Counted from the first letter of the stretch, positions 43,915 through 55,535 are shown. The stretch is DNA of 64,000 bases from Citrobacter sp. Marseille-Q6884 (GCF_945906775.1 NZ_CAMDRE010000001.1:1550001-1614000), one strand, 5' to 3'. Notes: generated from the sequence alone by a model not told the origin. Numbers and translations: made by a program.

Positions 43915-44613
43915 ATGGGAATTTTGAAAAGCCTGTTTACCCTGGGCAAGTCTGTGCTTTCGCAGGCGGAAGAGTCAATTGAAGAGGCGCAGGGCGTTCG
44001 AATGCTGGAGCAACATATCCGTGAGGCGAAAGGCGAGTTAGATAAAGCCGGAAAATCACGGGTAGACCTGCTAGCGCGCGTGAAGCTAAGCCATGACAAG
44101 TTGAACGATCTGCGCGCACGCAAATCCAGCCTGGAAACCCGAGTGCTGGAGGCGATGAGTAAAAACGCTAACCCGTCTCTGATTAATGAAGTTGCAGAAG
44201 AGATTGCCCGTCTTGAGAATACCATAACCGCGGAAGAGCAAGTGCTTACTAACCTTGAGGCGTCGCGTGATGGCGTTGAGAAAGCGGTAGGCGCAACCGC
44301 TCAACGGATTGCACAGTTCGAACAGCAGATAGAGGTGGTAAAGGCTACGGAAGCGATGCAGCGTGCTCAACAGGCCGTAACGACATCGACCGTGGGGGTC
44401 TCTTCCCGCGTGTCTACGGCGGCGGAGTCACTCAAGCGTTTGCAAACGCGTCAGGCAGAGCGCCAGGCCCGTCTGGATGCTGTCGCACAGCTGGAGAAGG
44501 TTGCGGATGGACGTGACCTGGACGAGAAGCTGGCTGAAGCTGGCATTGGGGCGACCAATAAAAGTTCTGCTCAGGATGTTCTGGCACGACTGCAGCGCCA
44601 GCAGGGTGAGTAA
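43915..44613 (+). CDS. yjfJ: PspA/IM30-family protein YjfJ
   Basis: 232-residue PspA-like protein. The N-terminal amphipathic helix is MGILKSLFTLGKSVLSQAEE; the rest to about residue 200 is almost continuous helix with heptad-like Leu/Ala/Glu/Arg pattern. PspA/IM30/Vipp1 proteins assemble ESCRT-III-like polymers on stressed membranes. This paralogue is separate from the pspABC stress operon and has no nearby PspF or PspBC, so its own partners are probably YjfI-YjfM. Starts 15 bases after yjfI. Confidence 0.92.
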   Translation: MGILKSLFTLGKSVLSQAEESIEEAQGVRMLEQHIREAKGELDKAGKSRVDLLARVKLSHDKLNDLRARKSSLETRVLEAMSKNANPSLINEVAEEIARLENTITAEEQVLTNLEASRDGVEKAVGATAQRIAQFEQQIEVVKATEAMQRAQQAVTTSTVGVSSRVSTAAESLKRLQTRQAERQARLDAVAQLEKVADGRDLDEKLAEAGIGATNKSSAQDVLARLQRQQGE

Positions 44614-44670
44614 CCATACCGTGAAATCTTCCAGCGTCGACTGGCGCTGGCAGATCATTAAGGGAAAATA

Positions 44671-45330
44671 ATGACGAGTTTTTTCCAGCGTTTATTGGGT
44701 AAAACGGCTACAGCAGTACCTGTTCGTGGGCCGTTGGGGTTACATCTGAATGCCGGGTTTACGCTCAACACGCTGGCGTTTCGCTTGTTAGAAAAGTCTT
44801 TATTGATCGAATTGCCCGGTGAGGAATACACCGTTGCAGCTGTCAGCCACATTGATTTGGGTAGCGGAAGCCAGATTTTTCGCTACTACACGTCCGGCGA
44901 GGAGTTTTTGCAAATCAATACCACAGGCGGCTCAGACATTGATGATATCGATGATATCAAATTCTTTGTTTATGAAGAAAGCTACGGGATTTCGCAGAAA
45001 GAACACTGGCAGTCTGCCATTAGCCCAACAGCGATAGGTACACCAACACTGACCTGGCAGGAAGAACGCTGGCTACGCTTTTTTAATGACAAAGAGCCGG
45101 GGAATATTGAGCCGGTCTACATGCTGGAAAAAGTGGAAAATCATCGGCATGCCACATGGGATGTACATAATTTTACTATGGGTTACCAGCGACAGGTTAC
45201 AGGAGATACCTGGGAATACTTGCTATTAAACGGTGAAGAGTCGTTCAATGAGCGGGGCGAGCCTGAGTGGGTATTTTCGTGGGCGTTGGGTGTCGATATT
45301 CCATTAACATCACTTAATATAATCGGTTAA
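44671..45330 (+). CDS. yjfK: DUF2491 protein YjfK
   Basis: 219-residue soluble protein, rich in Trp/Tyr/Glu, predicted mostly beta. The first residues MTSFFQRLLGKTATAVPVRG form a possible amphipathic membrane-contact helix like that of YjfJ. An acidic DIDDIDDIK run is near residue 90. No known catalytic motif. Only described as DUF2491. It is 57 bases after yjfJ. Confidence 0.9.
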   Translation: MTSFFQRLLGKTATAVPVRGPLGLHLNAGFTLNTLAFRLLEKSLLIELPGEEYTVAAVSHIDLGSGSQIFRYYTSGEEFLQINTTGGSDIDDIDDIKFFVYEESYGISQKEHWQSAISPTAIGTPTLTWQEERWLRFFNDKEPGNIEPVYMLEKVENHRHATWDVHNFTMGYQRQVTGDTWEYLLLNGEESFNERGEPEWVFSWALGVDIPLTSLNIIG

Positions 45331-45347
45331 TTTCAGGGAAGATTACA

Positions 45348-45746
45348 ATGCATATAATGGATTCTTTACTGGCTTTTTGCGCCTATTTTTTTATTGGCAT
45401 AGCCATGGTGATCGTTTTCCTGTTTATCTACTCAAAAATTACACCGCACAACGAATGGCGACTGATTAAAAATAATAATCTGGCAGCATCGCTGGCATTT
45501 AGTGGTACGTTACTGGGCTACGTTATTCCGTTATCCAGTGCGGCAATTAACGCCGTCAGCATCCCAGATTATTTTGCCTGGGGCGGTATTGCGCTGGTGA
45601 TACAACTCATCATTTATGGCGGCGTGCGTTTATATATGCCAGCGTTGAGTAAAAAAATCATTAATCACAATACTGCCGCGGGATTATTTATGGGGACCGC
45701 TGCTGTGGCGGGGGGCATTTTTAACGCCGCCTGCATGACATGGTAA
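45348..45746 (+). CDS. yjfL: DUF350 membrane protein YjfL
   Basis: 132-residue integral membrane protein with four helices, about residues 5-30, 45-68, 75-98 and 108-130. The DUF350 repeat form, with two similar helix pairs (IAMVIVFLFIYSKITPHNEW and the later GLFMGTAAVAGGIFNAACM). In other genomes DUF350 proteins occur with PspA-like and ATP-grasp genes. Transported substrate, if any, is unknown. An AGGGAAGATTACA ribosome site precedes it. Confidence 0.9.
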   Translation: MHIMDSLLAFCAYFFIGIAMVIVFLFIYSKITPHNEWRLIKNNNLAASLAFSGTLLGYVIPLSSAAINAVSIPDYFAWGGIALVIQLIIYGGVRLYMPALSKKIINHNTAAGLFMGTAAVAGGIFNAACMTW

Positions 45747-45755
45747 TGGACGATC

Positions 45756-46397
45756 ATGGTAAGAAAATATAAATCCGGAAACAAAAACGGGGTACCAGGA
45801 CATTCCGCCAACATGCGAATCGATCGCTCAGTGAATCCCTTTGCAAAAGAACGCAGCAGTTACAGCGGAAAATATCTGACGCTGGCTATTATGGGCGGGG
45901 CGGCATTTTTTCTCCTTAGAGGATGTGCGGAAGACGGCAATAACGATAACAATGGTGACGGTACATTTTACTCCATGGTGAGTAAATGCATTGAAGATGG
46001 TAATAGCGCCACCGTTTGTGTCGACGGCTGGAACAATGCGAAAGCAGAGTTCTACTCCAGTCTGCCAAAGCAAATGACCAGGGAGACCTGTCAGACGCAG
46101 TTTGGCGACTGCTATCTCGACAGCACCAATCAAAGCTGGGTGCCAGTGTTCACCGGTTTTTTACTCAGTCGGGTGATTCGCAAAGATCGTGACGAACAGT
46201 ATGTCTACAATAGCGGCGGTTATTTATATGTCTCGCGCCCGGTCTGGCGCACGGCTTCGGGAGATTACAGCTGGCGTACCGGTAGTGGAAAAAATGATAT
46301 CGCAACCCGCCATGCTTTCACGACGAAGAAAGTCTCGACGGTTTCACGCGGCGGCTACGGACGTTCGTCTAGCGCACGTGGGCATTGGGGGGGTTAA
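45756..46397 (+). CDS. yjfM: DUF1190 protein YjfM
   Basis: 213 residues. Basic N terminus (MVRKYKSGNKNG), then one membrane helix about residues 41-54 (YLTLAIMGGAAFFLLRGC). An Asn/Asp/Gly stretch follows, then a domain with four cysteines (CIEDGNSATVCVDGW and CQTQFGDCYLDS) that could form disulfides outside the cytoplasm. The C-terminal tail is Gly/Ser/Arg-rich (GGYGRSSSARGHWGG). Function unknown. Ends 2 bases before yjfC. Confidence 0.88.
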   Translation: MVRKYKSGNKNGVPGHSANMRIDRSVNPFAKERSSYSGKYLTLAIMGGAAFFLLRGCAEDGNNDNNGDGTFYSMVSKCIEDGNSATVCVDGWNNAKAEFYSSLPKQMTRETCQTQFGDCYLDSTNQSWVPVFTGFLLSRVIRKDRDEQYVYNSGGYLYVSRPVWRTASGDYSWRTGSGKNDIATRHAFTTKKVSTVSRGGYGRSSSARGHWGG

Positions 46398-46399
46398 CG

Positions 46400-47566
46400 A
46401 TGCTGCGACATGATGTCCCCGTTCGGCAGGATCTGGACAGGATCGCTTACGATCATGGCTTCGATTTTCATATTATCGACAACGAAATCTACTGGGATGA
46501 GAGTCGGGCATACCGCTTTACGCTCCGGCAAGTGGAAGAGCAGATCGAGAAACCTACCGCGGAACTGCACCAAATGTGTCTGGACGTTGTCGAGCGGGCA
46601 GTTAACGACGAACATATTATGCAGCAATTGGCGATCCCACCGCTGTACTGGGATGTCATTGCTGAAAGCTGGCGCAGTCGTGATCCCTCATTGTATGGTC
46701 GAATGGATTTTGTCTGGTGCGGAAATAATTCCCCGGTCAAGCTGCTGGAGTACAACGCGGATACGCCAACGTCGCTCTATGAGTCAGCGTATTTCCAGTG
46801 GCTATGGCTGGACGATGCGCGTCGTAGCGGGGTGATCCCACGCGATGCCGACCAGTACAACGCCATTCAGGAGCGGCTGATCTCCCGTTTTGCTGAGCTT
46901 TATCGTCCTGATCCCTTTTATTTCTGCTGCTGTGAAGATACCGATGAAGATCGCACCACGGTGTTGTATTTACAGGATTGCGCGCAGCAGGCCGGGCAAG
47001 AGTCACGGTTTATTTATGTCGAGGATCTGGGGCTCGGCGTTGGTGGTGTTCTCACAGACCTGGATGATAATGTCATCCATCGCATCTTTAAGCTCTATCC
47101 CCTGGAATGGATGATGCGAGATGAAAATGGCCCCTTACTGCGCCATCGTCGCGAGCAGTGGGTTGAGCCGTTGTGGAAGAGCGTACTCAGCAATAAAGGG
47201 TTGATGCCTTTACTGTGGCGATTTTTTCCCAATCACCCCAATCTACTGCCAGCCTGGTTTGACGGAGAAACGCCACAAATTGTGGCGGGGGAAAGCTATG
47301 TGCGCAAACCAATATTTTCTCGTGAGGGGGGAAACGTCACTATTTTTAATGGCCAGCAACAGGTCGTCGAACATGCTGAAGGTGACTATGCCGAAGAACC
47401 GATGATCTATCAGGCATTTCAGCCGTTACCCCGTTTTGGCGATAGCTACACGCTGATCGGCAGTTGGATTGTAGATGATGAAGCATGTGGTATGGGGATC
47501 CGCGAAGATAATACCTTGATCACTAAAGATACTTCTCGTTTTATTCCTCATTATATTGCGGGCTGA
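46400..47566 (+). CDS. yjfC: ATP-grasp amide ligase YjfC (glutathionylspermidine-synthase-like)
   Basis: 388-residue soluble enzyme of the glutathionylspermidine synthase C-terminal family, without the amidase half found in Gss. ATP-grasp features include KLLEYNADTPTSLYESAYFQ near residue 115, VRKPIFSREGGNVTIF near 302 (nucleotide loop), and the late DDEACGMGIREDNTLITKD. It should make an amide bond between a carboxylate and an amine, but the natural substrates are unknown. The start at 46400 follows a run of seven G that acts as ribosome site, inside the end of the yjfM region. Confidence 0.9.
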   Translation: MLRHDVPVRQDLDRIAYDHGFDFHIIDNEIYWDESRAYRFTLRQVEEQIEKPTAELHQMCLDVVERAVNDEHIMQQLAIPPLYWDVIAESWRSRDPSLYGRMDFVWCGNNSPVKLLEYNADTPTSLYESAYFQWLWLDDARRSGVIPRDADQYNAIQERLISRFAELYRPDPFYFCCCEDTDEDRTTVLYLQDCAQQAGQESRFIYVEDLGLGVGGVLTDLDDNVIHRIFKLYPLEWMMRDENGPLLRHRREQWVEPLWKSVLSNKGLMPLLWRFFPNHPNLLPAWFDGETPQIVAGESYVRKPIFSREGGNVTIFNGQQQVVEHAEGDYAEEPMIYQAFQPLPRFGDSYTLIGSWIVDDEACGMGIREDNTLITKDTSRFIPHYIAG

Positions 47567-47650
47567 CCGCACTTTTGTGATCTCCCTCCGTCGCGAATAA
47601 CGGGGTTCTGACCATACTTAGGGTCACTGCCATTGAAGGAGGGAGACATC

Positions 47651-49273
47651 ATGCATTGGCAAACCCATACCGTTTTCAATCAACCCACTCCACTGAATAA
47701 CAGTAATTTGTTCCTGTCGGATGGTGCTCTGTGTGAGGCCGTTGTGCGTGAAGGCGCAGGCTGGGACAGCGATCTGCTGGCCAGTATTGGTCAGCAGCTA
47801 GGCACAGCGGAATCGCTCGAGCTGGGCCGCCTGGCCAATGCGTATCCGCCTGAACTGTTGCGTTACGATCCGCAGGGACAGCGACTGGATGATGTGCGCT
47901 TTCACCCCGCCTGGCATTTGCTGATGCAGGGGTTATGTACGAACCGCGTGCATAATCTTGCCTGGGAAGAGGATGCCAGACAGGGCGCGTTTGTGGCCCG
48001 AGCGGCACGTTTTATGCTGCATGCGCAGGTAGAGGCGGGCACGTTGTGTCCGGTCACGATGACGTTTGCCGCGACACCACTGCTACTCCAGATGTTACCC
48101 CCACAGTTTCAAGACTGGTTCACCCCACTTCGTAGCGATCGTTATGACTCACATCTGTTACCGGGTGGGCAGAAGCGCGGCCTGCTGATTGGCATGGGAA
48201 TGACGGAAAAACAGGGGGGCTCTGATGTCCTGAGTAATACCACTCAGGCAGAGCGCCTTGAGGACGGTACATATCGCTTAGTCGGACATAAATGGTTTTT
48301 CTCTGTGCCGCAAAGCGACGCGCACCTGGTGCTGGCACAGGCCAAAGGTGGTTTATCCTGTTTTTTTGTGCCCCGCTTTTTACCGGATGGACAGCGTAAT
48401 GCGATTCGCCTTGAACGTCTGAAAGATAAATTAGGCAACCGTTCTAATGCCAGTTGTGAAGTTGAATTTCAGGATGCCATAGGCTGGCTGTTGGGAGACG
48501 AAGGGGAAGGACTCCGCCATATCCTGAAAATGGGAGGAATGACGCGCTTTGACTGTGCTCTTGGGAGCCACAGCATGATGCGACGCGCTTTTTCGGTGGC
48601 GATTTATCATGCGCATCAGCGTCAGGTGTTTGGTAAGCCGCTGATTGAACAACCTATGATGCGACAAGTGTTAAGTCGAATGGCGTTACAGCTTGAAGGT
48701 CAGACTGCGTTGCTGTTTCGGCTGGCGCGTGCCTGGGATCGTCGTAACGATGCGAAAGAAGCGCTGTGGGCCAGATTGTTCACGCCGGCAGCAAAATTTT
48801 CTGTATGCAAAAGCGGTATACCCTTCGTGGCTGAGGCCATGGAGGTACTGGGCGGCACAGGGTATTGTGAGGAGAGTGAACTGCCGCGTTTGTATCGTGA
48901 AATGCCGGTAAACAGCATTTGGGAAGGTTCTGGCAATATCATGTGCCTTGATGTACTGCGGGTGTTGACGAAACAACCTGGTATGTACGATATGCTCAGT
49001 GAGGCCTTTGCCGAAGTTAAAGGACAAGATCGGCATTACGACCGCAGCGTGCGTCAATTACAGCAACATTTACGCAAACCCAGCGAAGAACTGGGAAGGG
49101 AAATCACGCAGCAGCTTTTCCTGCTCGGCTGTGGGGCGCAAATGCTGCGATACGCTTCGCCACCTGTGGCGCAGGCGTGGTGTCAGATGATGCTCGATAC
49201 GCGTGGTGGGCTTCGTTTGTCGGAACAGGTACAAAATGATTTGCTACTGCGGGCGACGGGCGGTTTACGTTAG
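47651..49273 (+). CDS. aidB: AidB, acyl-CoA-dehydrogenase-like DNA-binding protein
   Basis: 540 residues. FAD-binding acyl-CoA dehydrogenase fold with MTEKQGGSDVLSNTT and the C-terminal helical domain (EVLGGTGYCEESELPRLYREMPV). In E. coli it is induced by alkylation through Ada and protects DNA. The start at 47651 (MHWQTHTVFNQPTP) follows GAAGGAGGGAGACATC. An Ada box in the 84-base leader was not recognised. Followed by a REP element and two convergent small genes. Confidence 0.95.
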   Translation: MHWQTHTVFNQPTPLNNSNLFLSDGALCEAVVREGAGWDSDLLASIGQQLGTAESLELGRLANAYPPELLRYDPQGQRLDDVRFHPAWHLLMQGLCTNRVHNLAWEEDARQGAFVARAARFMLHAQVEAGTLCPVTMTFAATPLLLQMLPPQFQDWFTPLRSDRYDSHLLPGGQKRGLLIGMGMTEKQGGSDVLSNTTQAERLEDGTYRLVGHKWFFSVPQSDAHLVLAQAKGGLSCFFVPRFLPDGQRNAIRLERLKDKLGNRSNASCEVEFQDAIGWLLGDEGEGLRHILKMGGMTRFDCALGSHSMMRRAFSVAIYHAHQRQVFGKPLIEQPMMRQVLSRMALQLEGQTALLFRLARAWDRRNDAKEALWARLFTPAAKFSVCKSGIPFVAEAMEVLGGTGYCEESELPRLYREMPVNSIWEGSGNIMCLDVLRVLTKQPGMYDMLSEAFAEVKGQDRHYDRSVRQLQQHLRKPSEELGREITQQLFLLGCGAQMLRYASPPVAQAWCQMMLDTRGGLRLSEQVQNDLLLRATGGLR

Positions 49274-49302
49274 AGGCTTACCTGGCGACGGAAGGATAAT
49301 AA

Positions 49303-49345
49303 CTTATCCGGCCTACATTCGCGTTTGCAACGTAGGTCGGATAAG
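49303..49345. repeat. REP element between aidB and yjfN
   Basis: CTTATCCGGCCTAC (49303-49316) and GTAGGTCGGATAAG (49332-49345) form a 14-bp inverted repeat with one wobble pair. The sequence is the standard REP core. Confidence 0.85.
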
Positions 49346-49355
49346 CGGTGAGTTG

Positions 49356-49631
49356 TTATGCATAGAGTATGGCCTGTACGCGCCAGTTATCAGGCTGTTG
49401 TTCTTCGTACATCTGAATGATCCGGTACCATGAGGCACCTTGTTCATCCGCTTTTAACGCCACAACGCGTTCTACATCCTGCGGATTTCCTGCAATGTTA
49501 CTGACAGAAATCAGGCCAATTTCGTTCAGACCCGTTACACAGTCAGCACTGGCGAACTCGGCAGGCTGTGCCGTGGTACCCACCAGTCCGGTAGAAAGCA
49601 GCAGTGAGGATAAGGCAAGTGATTGTTTCAT
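49356..49631 (-). CDS. yjfN: DUF1471 periplasmic protein YjfN
   Basis: 91-residue precursor from the ATG at 49631 (MKQSLALSSLLLSTGLVGTT, signal cut about residue 22). The mature part is a single DUF1471 (YhcN/BhsA-like) domain: IGLISVSNIAGNPQDVERVV then GASWYRIIQMYEEQQPDNWR. In E. coli, YjfN has been reported to activate the periplasmic protease DegP. It lies downstream of bsmA, which encodes a related domain, on the same strand. Confidence 0.92.
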   Translation of the reverse strand: MKQSLALSSLLLSTGLVGTTAQPAEFASADCVTGLNEIGLISVSNIAGNPQDVERVVALKADEQGASWYRIIQMYEEQQPDNWRVQAILYA

Positions 49632-49778
49632 CGTCAGCTCCATTATTCGTACCCCTACACGTGGCAGGGCATTCCATCGCGATAATAAACCTCAAGCTCC
49701 CTGCTGTTGGTTTATTGTGCACAGGTAAACGCATAGGGGCGCAAAGCAATGTAAAGCTGACTAAATTTCAACCCACTG

Positions 49779-50108
49779 TTATTTACGATATAAAATGGCT
49801 TGCGAATACCATTGGCCTGTTACCACGGTTTCATCGACCAGTAAGACAACGTAATAATCAGCTTTAGCCGCGGCTGCTTTGGCACGGATTTCTGCCAGCG
49901 CATCGTCTGGAGAACCTCTTACCAGCGCATTGACTGTCCCGATTCGCTGCAACCCCTGACTCTGGTCACGGCGTATTTCTTGCGGGTGGTCAGCGACGGG
50001 CGGTGCCGGTTGTGGCGTTCCCTGTAGCACGCTACAGGCGCTTAAAAGCATAACCAGCATCAAAGAGGCAAACCGACGCATAACTCTATCTCGTTTCCTG
50101 ATAGCCAT
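49779..50108 (-). CDS. bsmA: DUF1471 lipoprotein BsmA (YjfO)
   Basis: 109 residues from 50108, or 100 from the alternative ATG at 50081 (MRRFASLMLVMLLSACSVLQ). The shorter start gives a classical lipoprotein signal with lipobox LSAC and Cys19; the longer one equals the E. coli annotated length as I recall it. A Pro-rich linker follows the cysteine, then the DUF1471 domain (GLQRIGTVNALVRGSPDDAL, ADYYVVLLVD, GQWYSQAILYRK). E. coli BsmA influences biofilm stress resistance. Confidence 0.9.
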   Translation of the reverse strand: MAIRKRDRVMRRFASLMLVMLLSACSVLQGTPQPAPPVADHPQEIRRDQSQGLQRIGTVNALVRGSPDDALAEIRAKAAAAKADYYVVLLVDETVVTGQWYSQAILYRK

Positions 50109-50289
50109 AGTGTAGTGCCTTATTAATTTCCCTTTAGGGGAATGTTCCCGAATTGTTATCTCTCACGCGATTTTCGAATGAAAATGTTGCGAAAGCGTAA
50201 CCCAGTTCTCAACATTATGAATCATTGTCGAACACATTCACTTGCGTTACGTATTTCTCCGTGGCATACCAGAAAAAAAGGGGCGATAC

Positions 50290-51039
50290 ATGATAGAAAT
50301 TGAAACACGACAGCTGGCGGGGATTCCGGCTCTGCACGCATTTCCTACGGGTAAACGCGACCTCTCACTTCCTTGCATTATCTTCTATCACGGATTTACA
50401 TCTTCCAGCCTGGTCTACAGCTATTTTGCCGTTGCTTTGGCACAAGCTGGATTCCGGGTTGTTATGCCAGATGCGCCCGAACATGGTGCGCGGTTCAATG
50501 AAGATGCGCAGGGGCGAATGTACCGCTTCTGGCAGATTTTGCAGCAAAACATGCAAGAATTTACGGCGTTACGTGCGGCGCTGGTGGCAGAAAATTGGCT
50601 CACAGATGAACGCCTTGCTATCGGTGGCGCCTCAATGGGAGCCATGACGGCATTGGGGATTATGGCGCGTCATCCTGAGGTGAAATGTGCAGCGAGCCTG
50701 ATGGGGTCGGGCTATTTTACCCGTCTTGCCCATTCGCTTTTTCCCCCTGTGTCAGTCCAGACGCCAAAGCAACAGGAAGACTTCGATACAATCATTGCCC
50801 CGCTTGCTGAGTGGGATGTGACACATCAACTGAATCGTCTGGCCGACAGGCCACTGCTATTGTGGCATGGGCAGGATGATGATGTGGTTCCGGCAGCTGA
50901 AAGCTTTCGCTTACAGCAGGCGTTGATTCAGGCAGGTCTGGATAACAATCTGACCTGCCTGTGGGAAGCCGGTGTACGGCATCGCATTACGCCAGAAGCG
51001 CTGGCCGCGACGGTATCGTTTTTCCGTCAACACCTTTAA
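50290..51039 (+). CDS. yjfP: Alpha/beta hydrolase YjfP (carboxylesterase)
   Basis: 249 residues. Alpha/beta hydrolase with nucleophile elbow [12 protein letters not shown] near residue 118, oxyanion-hole YHGFTSSS near residue 34, [10 protein letters not shown] for the acid and GVRHRITPE for the histidine. Short-chain ester hydrolysis is reported for E. coli YjfP. The start at 50290 ([16 protein letters not shown]) has AAAAAAGGGGCGATAC upstream. Its stop overlaps the convergent ulaR stop within TTTAAA. Confidence 0.92.
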   Translation: MIEIETRQLAGIPALHAFPTGKRDLSLPCIIFYHGFTSSSLVYSYFAVALAQAGFRVVMPDAPEHGARFNEDAQGRMYRFWQILQQNMQEFTALRAALVAENWLTDERLAIGGASMGAMTALGIMARHPEVKCAASLMGSGYFTRLAHSLFPPVSVQTPKQQEDFDTIIAPLAEWDVTHQLNRLADRPLLLWHGQDDDVVPAAESFRLQQALIQAGLDNNLTCLWEAGVRHRITPEALAATVSFFRQHL

Positions 51040-51791
51040 ACACGCAATATGCTGACGCCCTGGGCTTCGAGTTGTTGCAGGATCTCAGGGTTCGCATTTT
51101 TGCCGGTAATCAGCATATCGATCTGATCGGCTCGGCTGAATAGCATGCCTGCACGCTCACCCACTTTACTGCTATCGACCAACACCACCAGTTTGCCGAC
51201 CACATTCAGCATCTTCTGCTCAGCCATCGCGGTGAGCATATCGGTTTTATACAGTCCGTCAGCAGTAAGTCCTTTGCCGCTGGTAAACATCCAGTGTCCG
51301 GCATACAGGCTATTTTCGCTGCCCTGCGGGCTAAGTGTGATGGACTGGCTCTTGTTGTATTGCCCGCCCATGATGATCACGCTTTCATGCTCCTGGTCGA
51401 TCAAATAGTTCGCCAGCGGGAGATAGTTGGTGATGATCTGCACCGGTTTACCGCACATTTCACGTCCAAGCAGAAACGCGGTTGATCCACAGTTGATGAC
51501 CACGCTTTCACCGGCATTCACTAACTGGGATGCGGCTTTGGCGATCCGTACTTTCTCATCGTGGTTTTGTGCCTGATGCAGATTCATGGGCGTCCAGCGG
51601 GGACGCTGCTGAGTGATGGCCTCAGCGCCGTTACGAACTTTTTTGAGCTTGCCGTTTTCGTCAAGTTTATTGATGTCCCGACGCGCCGTGGCGGGTGAGA
51701 TCTCTAAACGTTCGACAACATTCTCAACGGTCACAAAGCCCAACTGTGCCAGCATATCCAGTAAAATTTGATGTCTTTGTGCTTCAGTCAT
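51036..51791 (-). CDS. ulaR: L-ascorbate utilisation repressor UlaR
   Basis: 251-residue DeoR-family repressor. HTH in residues 1-55 ([20 protein letters not shown] then [16 protein letters not shown]). The C-terminal sugar-phosphate-sensor domain has [13 protein letters not shown] and GVSILRV. In E. coli it represses ulaG and ulaABCDEF and is released by L-ascorbate-6-phosphate. It is transcribed from its own short upstream region after the ulaG terminator. Confidence 0.96.
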   Translation of the reverse strand: MTEAQRHQILLDMLAQLGFVTVENVVERLEISPATARRDINKLDENGKLKKVRNGAEAITQQRPRWTPMNLHQAQNHDEKVRIAKAASQLVNAGESVVINCGSTAFLLGREMCGKPVQIITNYLPLANYLIDQEHESVIIMGGQYNKSQSITLSPQGSENSLYAGHWMFTSGKGLTADGLYKTDMLTAMAEQKMLNVVGKLVVLVDSSKVGERAGMLFSRADQIDMLITGKNANPEILQQLEAQGVSILRV

Positions 51792-51863
51792 GAGCTATTC
51801 CGATACAAAATGATTTTAAAAGAGGATATTTGAAATAGCCTGAAAATACTAAAGTAAATGGGG

Positions 51864-51889
51864 AAAAATGCCGGGAGGCCCGGCATTTT
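51864..51889 (-). terminator. ulaG terminator
   Basis: AAAATGCCGGG and CCCGGCATTTT pair perfectly around AGG. On the reverse strand the stem continues into a T run. It lies between the ulaG stop and the ulaR start. Confidence 0.88.
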
Positions 51890-51897
51890 GTGTGTCA

Positions 51898-52962
51898 TCA
51901 CAGGAAGGATTTAAACGGCAAATCCGGCTCGATCGTGAAGCAATCGTCAAATCCACGGGGATAGTGGTACTCGAAATTATCTTTATCCAATGGCCAGGTG
52001 AACTTGCCGCCAACCTGCCAAATAAACGGCTTAAAGCCATATTTCAAACGATCTTTTTTCATCTCCCACAGAACGCGGATCTCCTGCGGGTCGGCCTGGA
52101 AATTTGACCAGATATCATGATGGAAAGGGATCACCACTTTGGTATTCAGCGCTTCCGCCATACGCAGCATGTCGGAACTGGTCATCTTGTCCGTAATACC
52201 GCGCGGGTTCTCACCGTAGGAGCCAAGTGCCACGTCGATCTGATGTTCGTTGCCGTGTTTCGCGTAGTAGTTGGAGTAGTGGGAGTCACCGCTGTGGTAC
52301 AGCGTACCCCCCGGCGTTTTGAACAGGTAGTTTACTGCGCGCTCGTCCATGCCATCCGGCAGTACGCCTGCTGCTTTTTGATCGGCTGGAAGGGTGATCA
52401 GAGCCGTACGGTCGAACGCGTCAAGCGCATGAATTTCAATGTCTTTCACTTTCACCACATCGCCCGGTTTGACCACGATGCAACGCTCTTTCGGCACGCC
52501 CCAGCCAATCCATAAATCCACGCAGGTTTTCGGTCCGATAAACGGGACATCGTCAGCACAGTTTTGCATGACGGCTGCAGCGACGTTCACATCAATGTGA
52601 TCGTTATGATCGTGGGTCGCCAGTACGGCGTCGATCTGACGAATAGCAAAAGGATCAAGAACAAACGGGGTAGTGCGCAGGTTTGGTTGCAGTTTCTTTA
52701 CCCCGGCCATGCGTTGCATCTGATGTCCGGTTTTCATCAACGGGTTACCATGACTCTGTTTACCGGTACCACACCAAAAGTCGACACAGACGTTAGTCCC
52801 GCCTTCTGATTTCAGCCAAATCCCGGTGCAGCCAAGCCACCACATGGCAAAGGTGCCTGGTGCAACCTGTTCTTGCTCGATCTCTTCATTTAGCCAGCTT
52901 CCCCACTCAGGGAATGTGTTCAGGATCCATGATTCACGGGTGATGCTTTTTACTTTACTCAT
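51898..52962 (-). CDS. ulaG: L-ascorbate-6-phosphate lactonase UlaG
   Basis: 354-residue metallo-beta-lactamase-fold enzyme that opens L-ascorbate-6-P to 3-keto-L-gulonate-6-P. The Mn-binding motif HDHNDHID (HxHxDH type) is near residue 115, with later ligands in [11 protein letters not shown] and FHHDIWSNF. The start at 52962 ([14 protein letters not shown]) matches E. coli; a 5-residue upstream extension is not supported. Divergent from ulaA over a shared 367-base control region. Confidence 0.97.
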   Translation of the reverse strand: MSKVKSITRESWILNTFPEWGSWLNEEIEQEQVAPGTFAMWWLGCTGIWLKSEGGTNVCVDFWCGTGKQSHGNPLMKTGHQMQRMAGVKKLQPNLRTTPFVLDPFAIRQIDAVLATHDHNDHIDVNVAAAVMQNCADDVPFIGPKTCVDLWIGWGVPKERCIVVKPGDVVKVKDIEIHALDAFDRTALITLPADQKAAGVLPDGMDERAVNYLFKTPGGTLYHSGDSHYSNYYAKHGNEHQIDVALGSYGENPRGITDKMTSSDMLRMAEALNTKVVIPFHHDIWSNFQADPQEIRVLWEMKKDRLKYGFKPFIWQVGGKFTWPLDKDNFEYHYPRGFDDCFTIEPDLPFKSFL

Positions 52963-54727
<1,765 letters not shown>

Positions 54728-54742
54728 AAAGGAGTTTTGATT

Positions 54743-55048
54743 ATGACCGTACGTATTCTGGCTGTATGTGGTAACGGGCAGGGCAGTTCCATGATCATGA
54801 AAATGAAGGTGGACCAGTTTTTAACCCAGTCGAATATCGACCACACGGTAAACAGCTGTGCAGTAGGCGAATACAAAAGTGAATTAAGCGGCGCGGATAT
54901 CATCATCGCTTCCACGCATATCGCGGGCGAAATCACCGTCACTGGCAATAAATACGTGGTGGGCGTGCGCAACATGCTGTCTCCAGCTGACTTTGGCCCG
55001 AAACTGTTGGAAGTGATCAAAGCGCATTTCCCACAGGACGTGAAATAA
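54743..55048 (+). CDS. ulaB: L-ascorbate PTS EIIB, UlaB
   Basis: 101-residue phosphocarrier. The phosphocysteine is Cys9 in [18 protein letters not shown], the usual P-loop of lactose/ascorbate-type IIB domains. Starts at 54743 after AAAAAGGAGTTTTGATT, 15 bases after ulaA. It passes phosphate from UlaC to ascorbate entering through UlaA. Confidence 0.97.
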   Translation: MTVRILAVCGNGQGSSMIMKMKVDQFLTQSNIDHTVNSCAVGEYKSELSGADIIIASTHIAGEITVTGNKYVVGVRNMLSPADFGPKLLEVIKAHFPQDVK

Positions 55049-55057
55049 GGGCTCGCA

Positions 55058-55522
55058 ATGAAACTACGTGATTCGCTGGCAGAAAATAAATCTATCCGCT
55101 TGCAGGCTGAAGCGGAGACCTGGCAGGAGGCGGTGAAAATCGGCGTCGATCTGCTGGTGGCGGCAGATGTGGTTGAGCCGCGTTACTACCAGGCCATTCT
55201 GGATGCGGTTGAGCAGCACGGCCCGTATTTTGTGCTCGCACCTGGTCTGGCAATGCCGCACGGTCGTCCGGAAGAGGGCGTGAAGAAGACCGGTTTTGCA
55301 CTGGTTACCTTGAAAAAACCGCTGGAGTTTAACCACGAAGATAACGACCCGGTGGATATTCTCATCACCATGGCAGCGGTCGATGCGACCACCCATCAGG
55401 AAGTGGGCATCATGCAGATCGTCAATCTGTTTGACGATGAAGCCAATTTCGACCGTTTACGTGCCTGCCGTACCGAGCAGGAAGTGCTGGATTTAATTGA
55501 CCGCACCAACGCGGCTGCTTAA
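55058..55522 (+). CDS. ulaC: L-ascorbate PTS EIIA, UlaC
   Basis: 154-residue phosphocarrier of the mannitol/fructose IIA type. The active His68 is in [17 protein letters not shown]. Takes phosphate from HPr and gives it to UlaB. Begins 9 bases after ulaB. Confidence 0.97.
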   Translation: MKLRDSLAENKSIRLQAEAETWQEAVKIGVDLLVAADVVEPRYYQAILDAVEQHGPYFVLAPGLAMPHGRPEEGVKKTGFALVTLKKPLEFNHEDNDPVDILITMAAVDATTHQEVGIMQIVNLFDDEANFDRLRACRTEQEVLDLIDRTNAAA

Positions 55523-55535
55523 GAAGGAATTGAAC

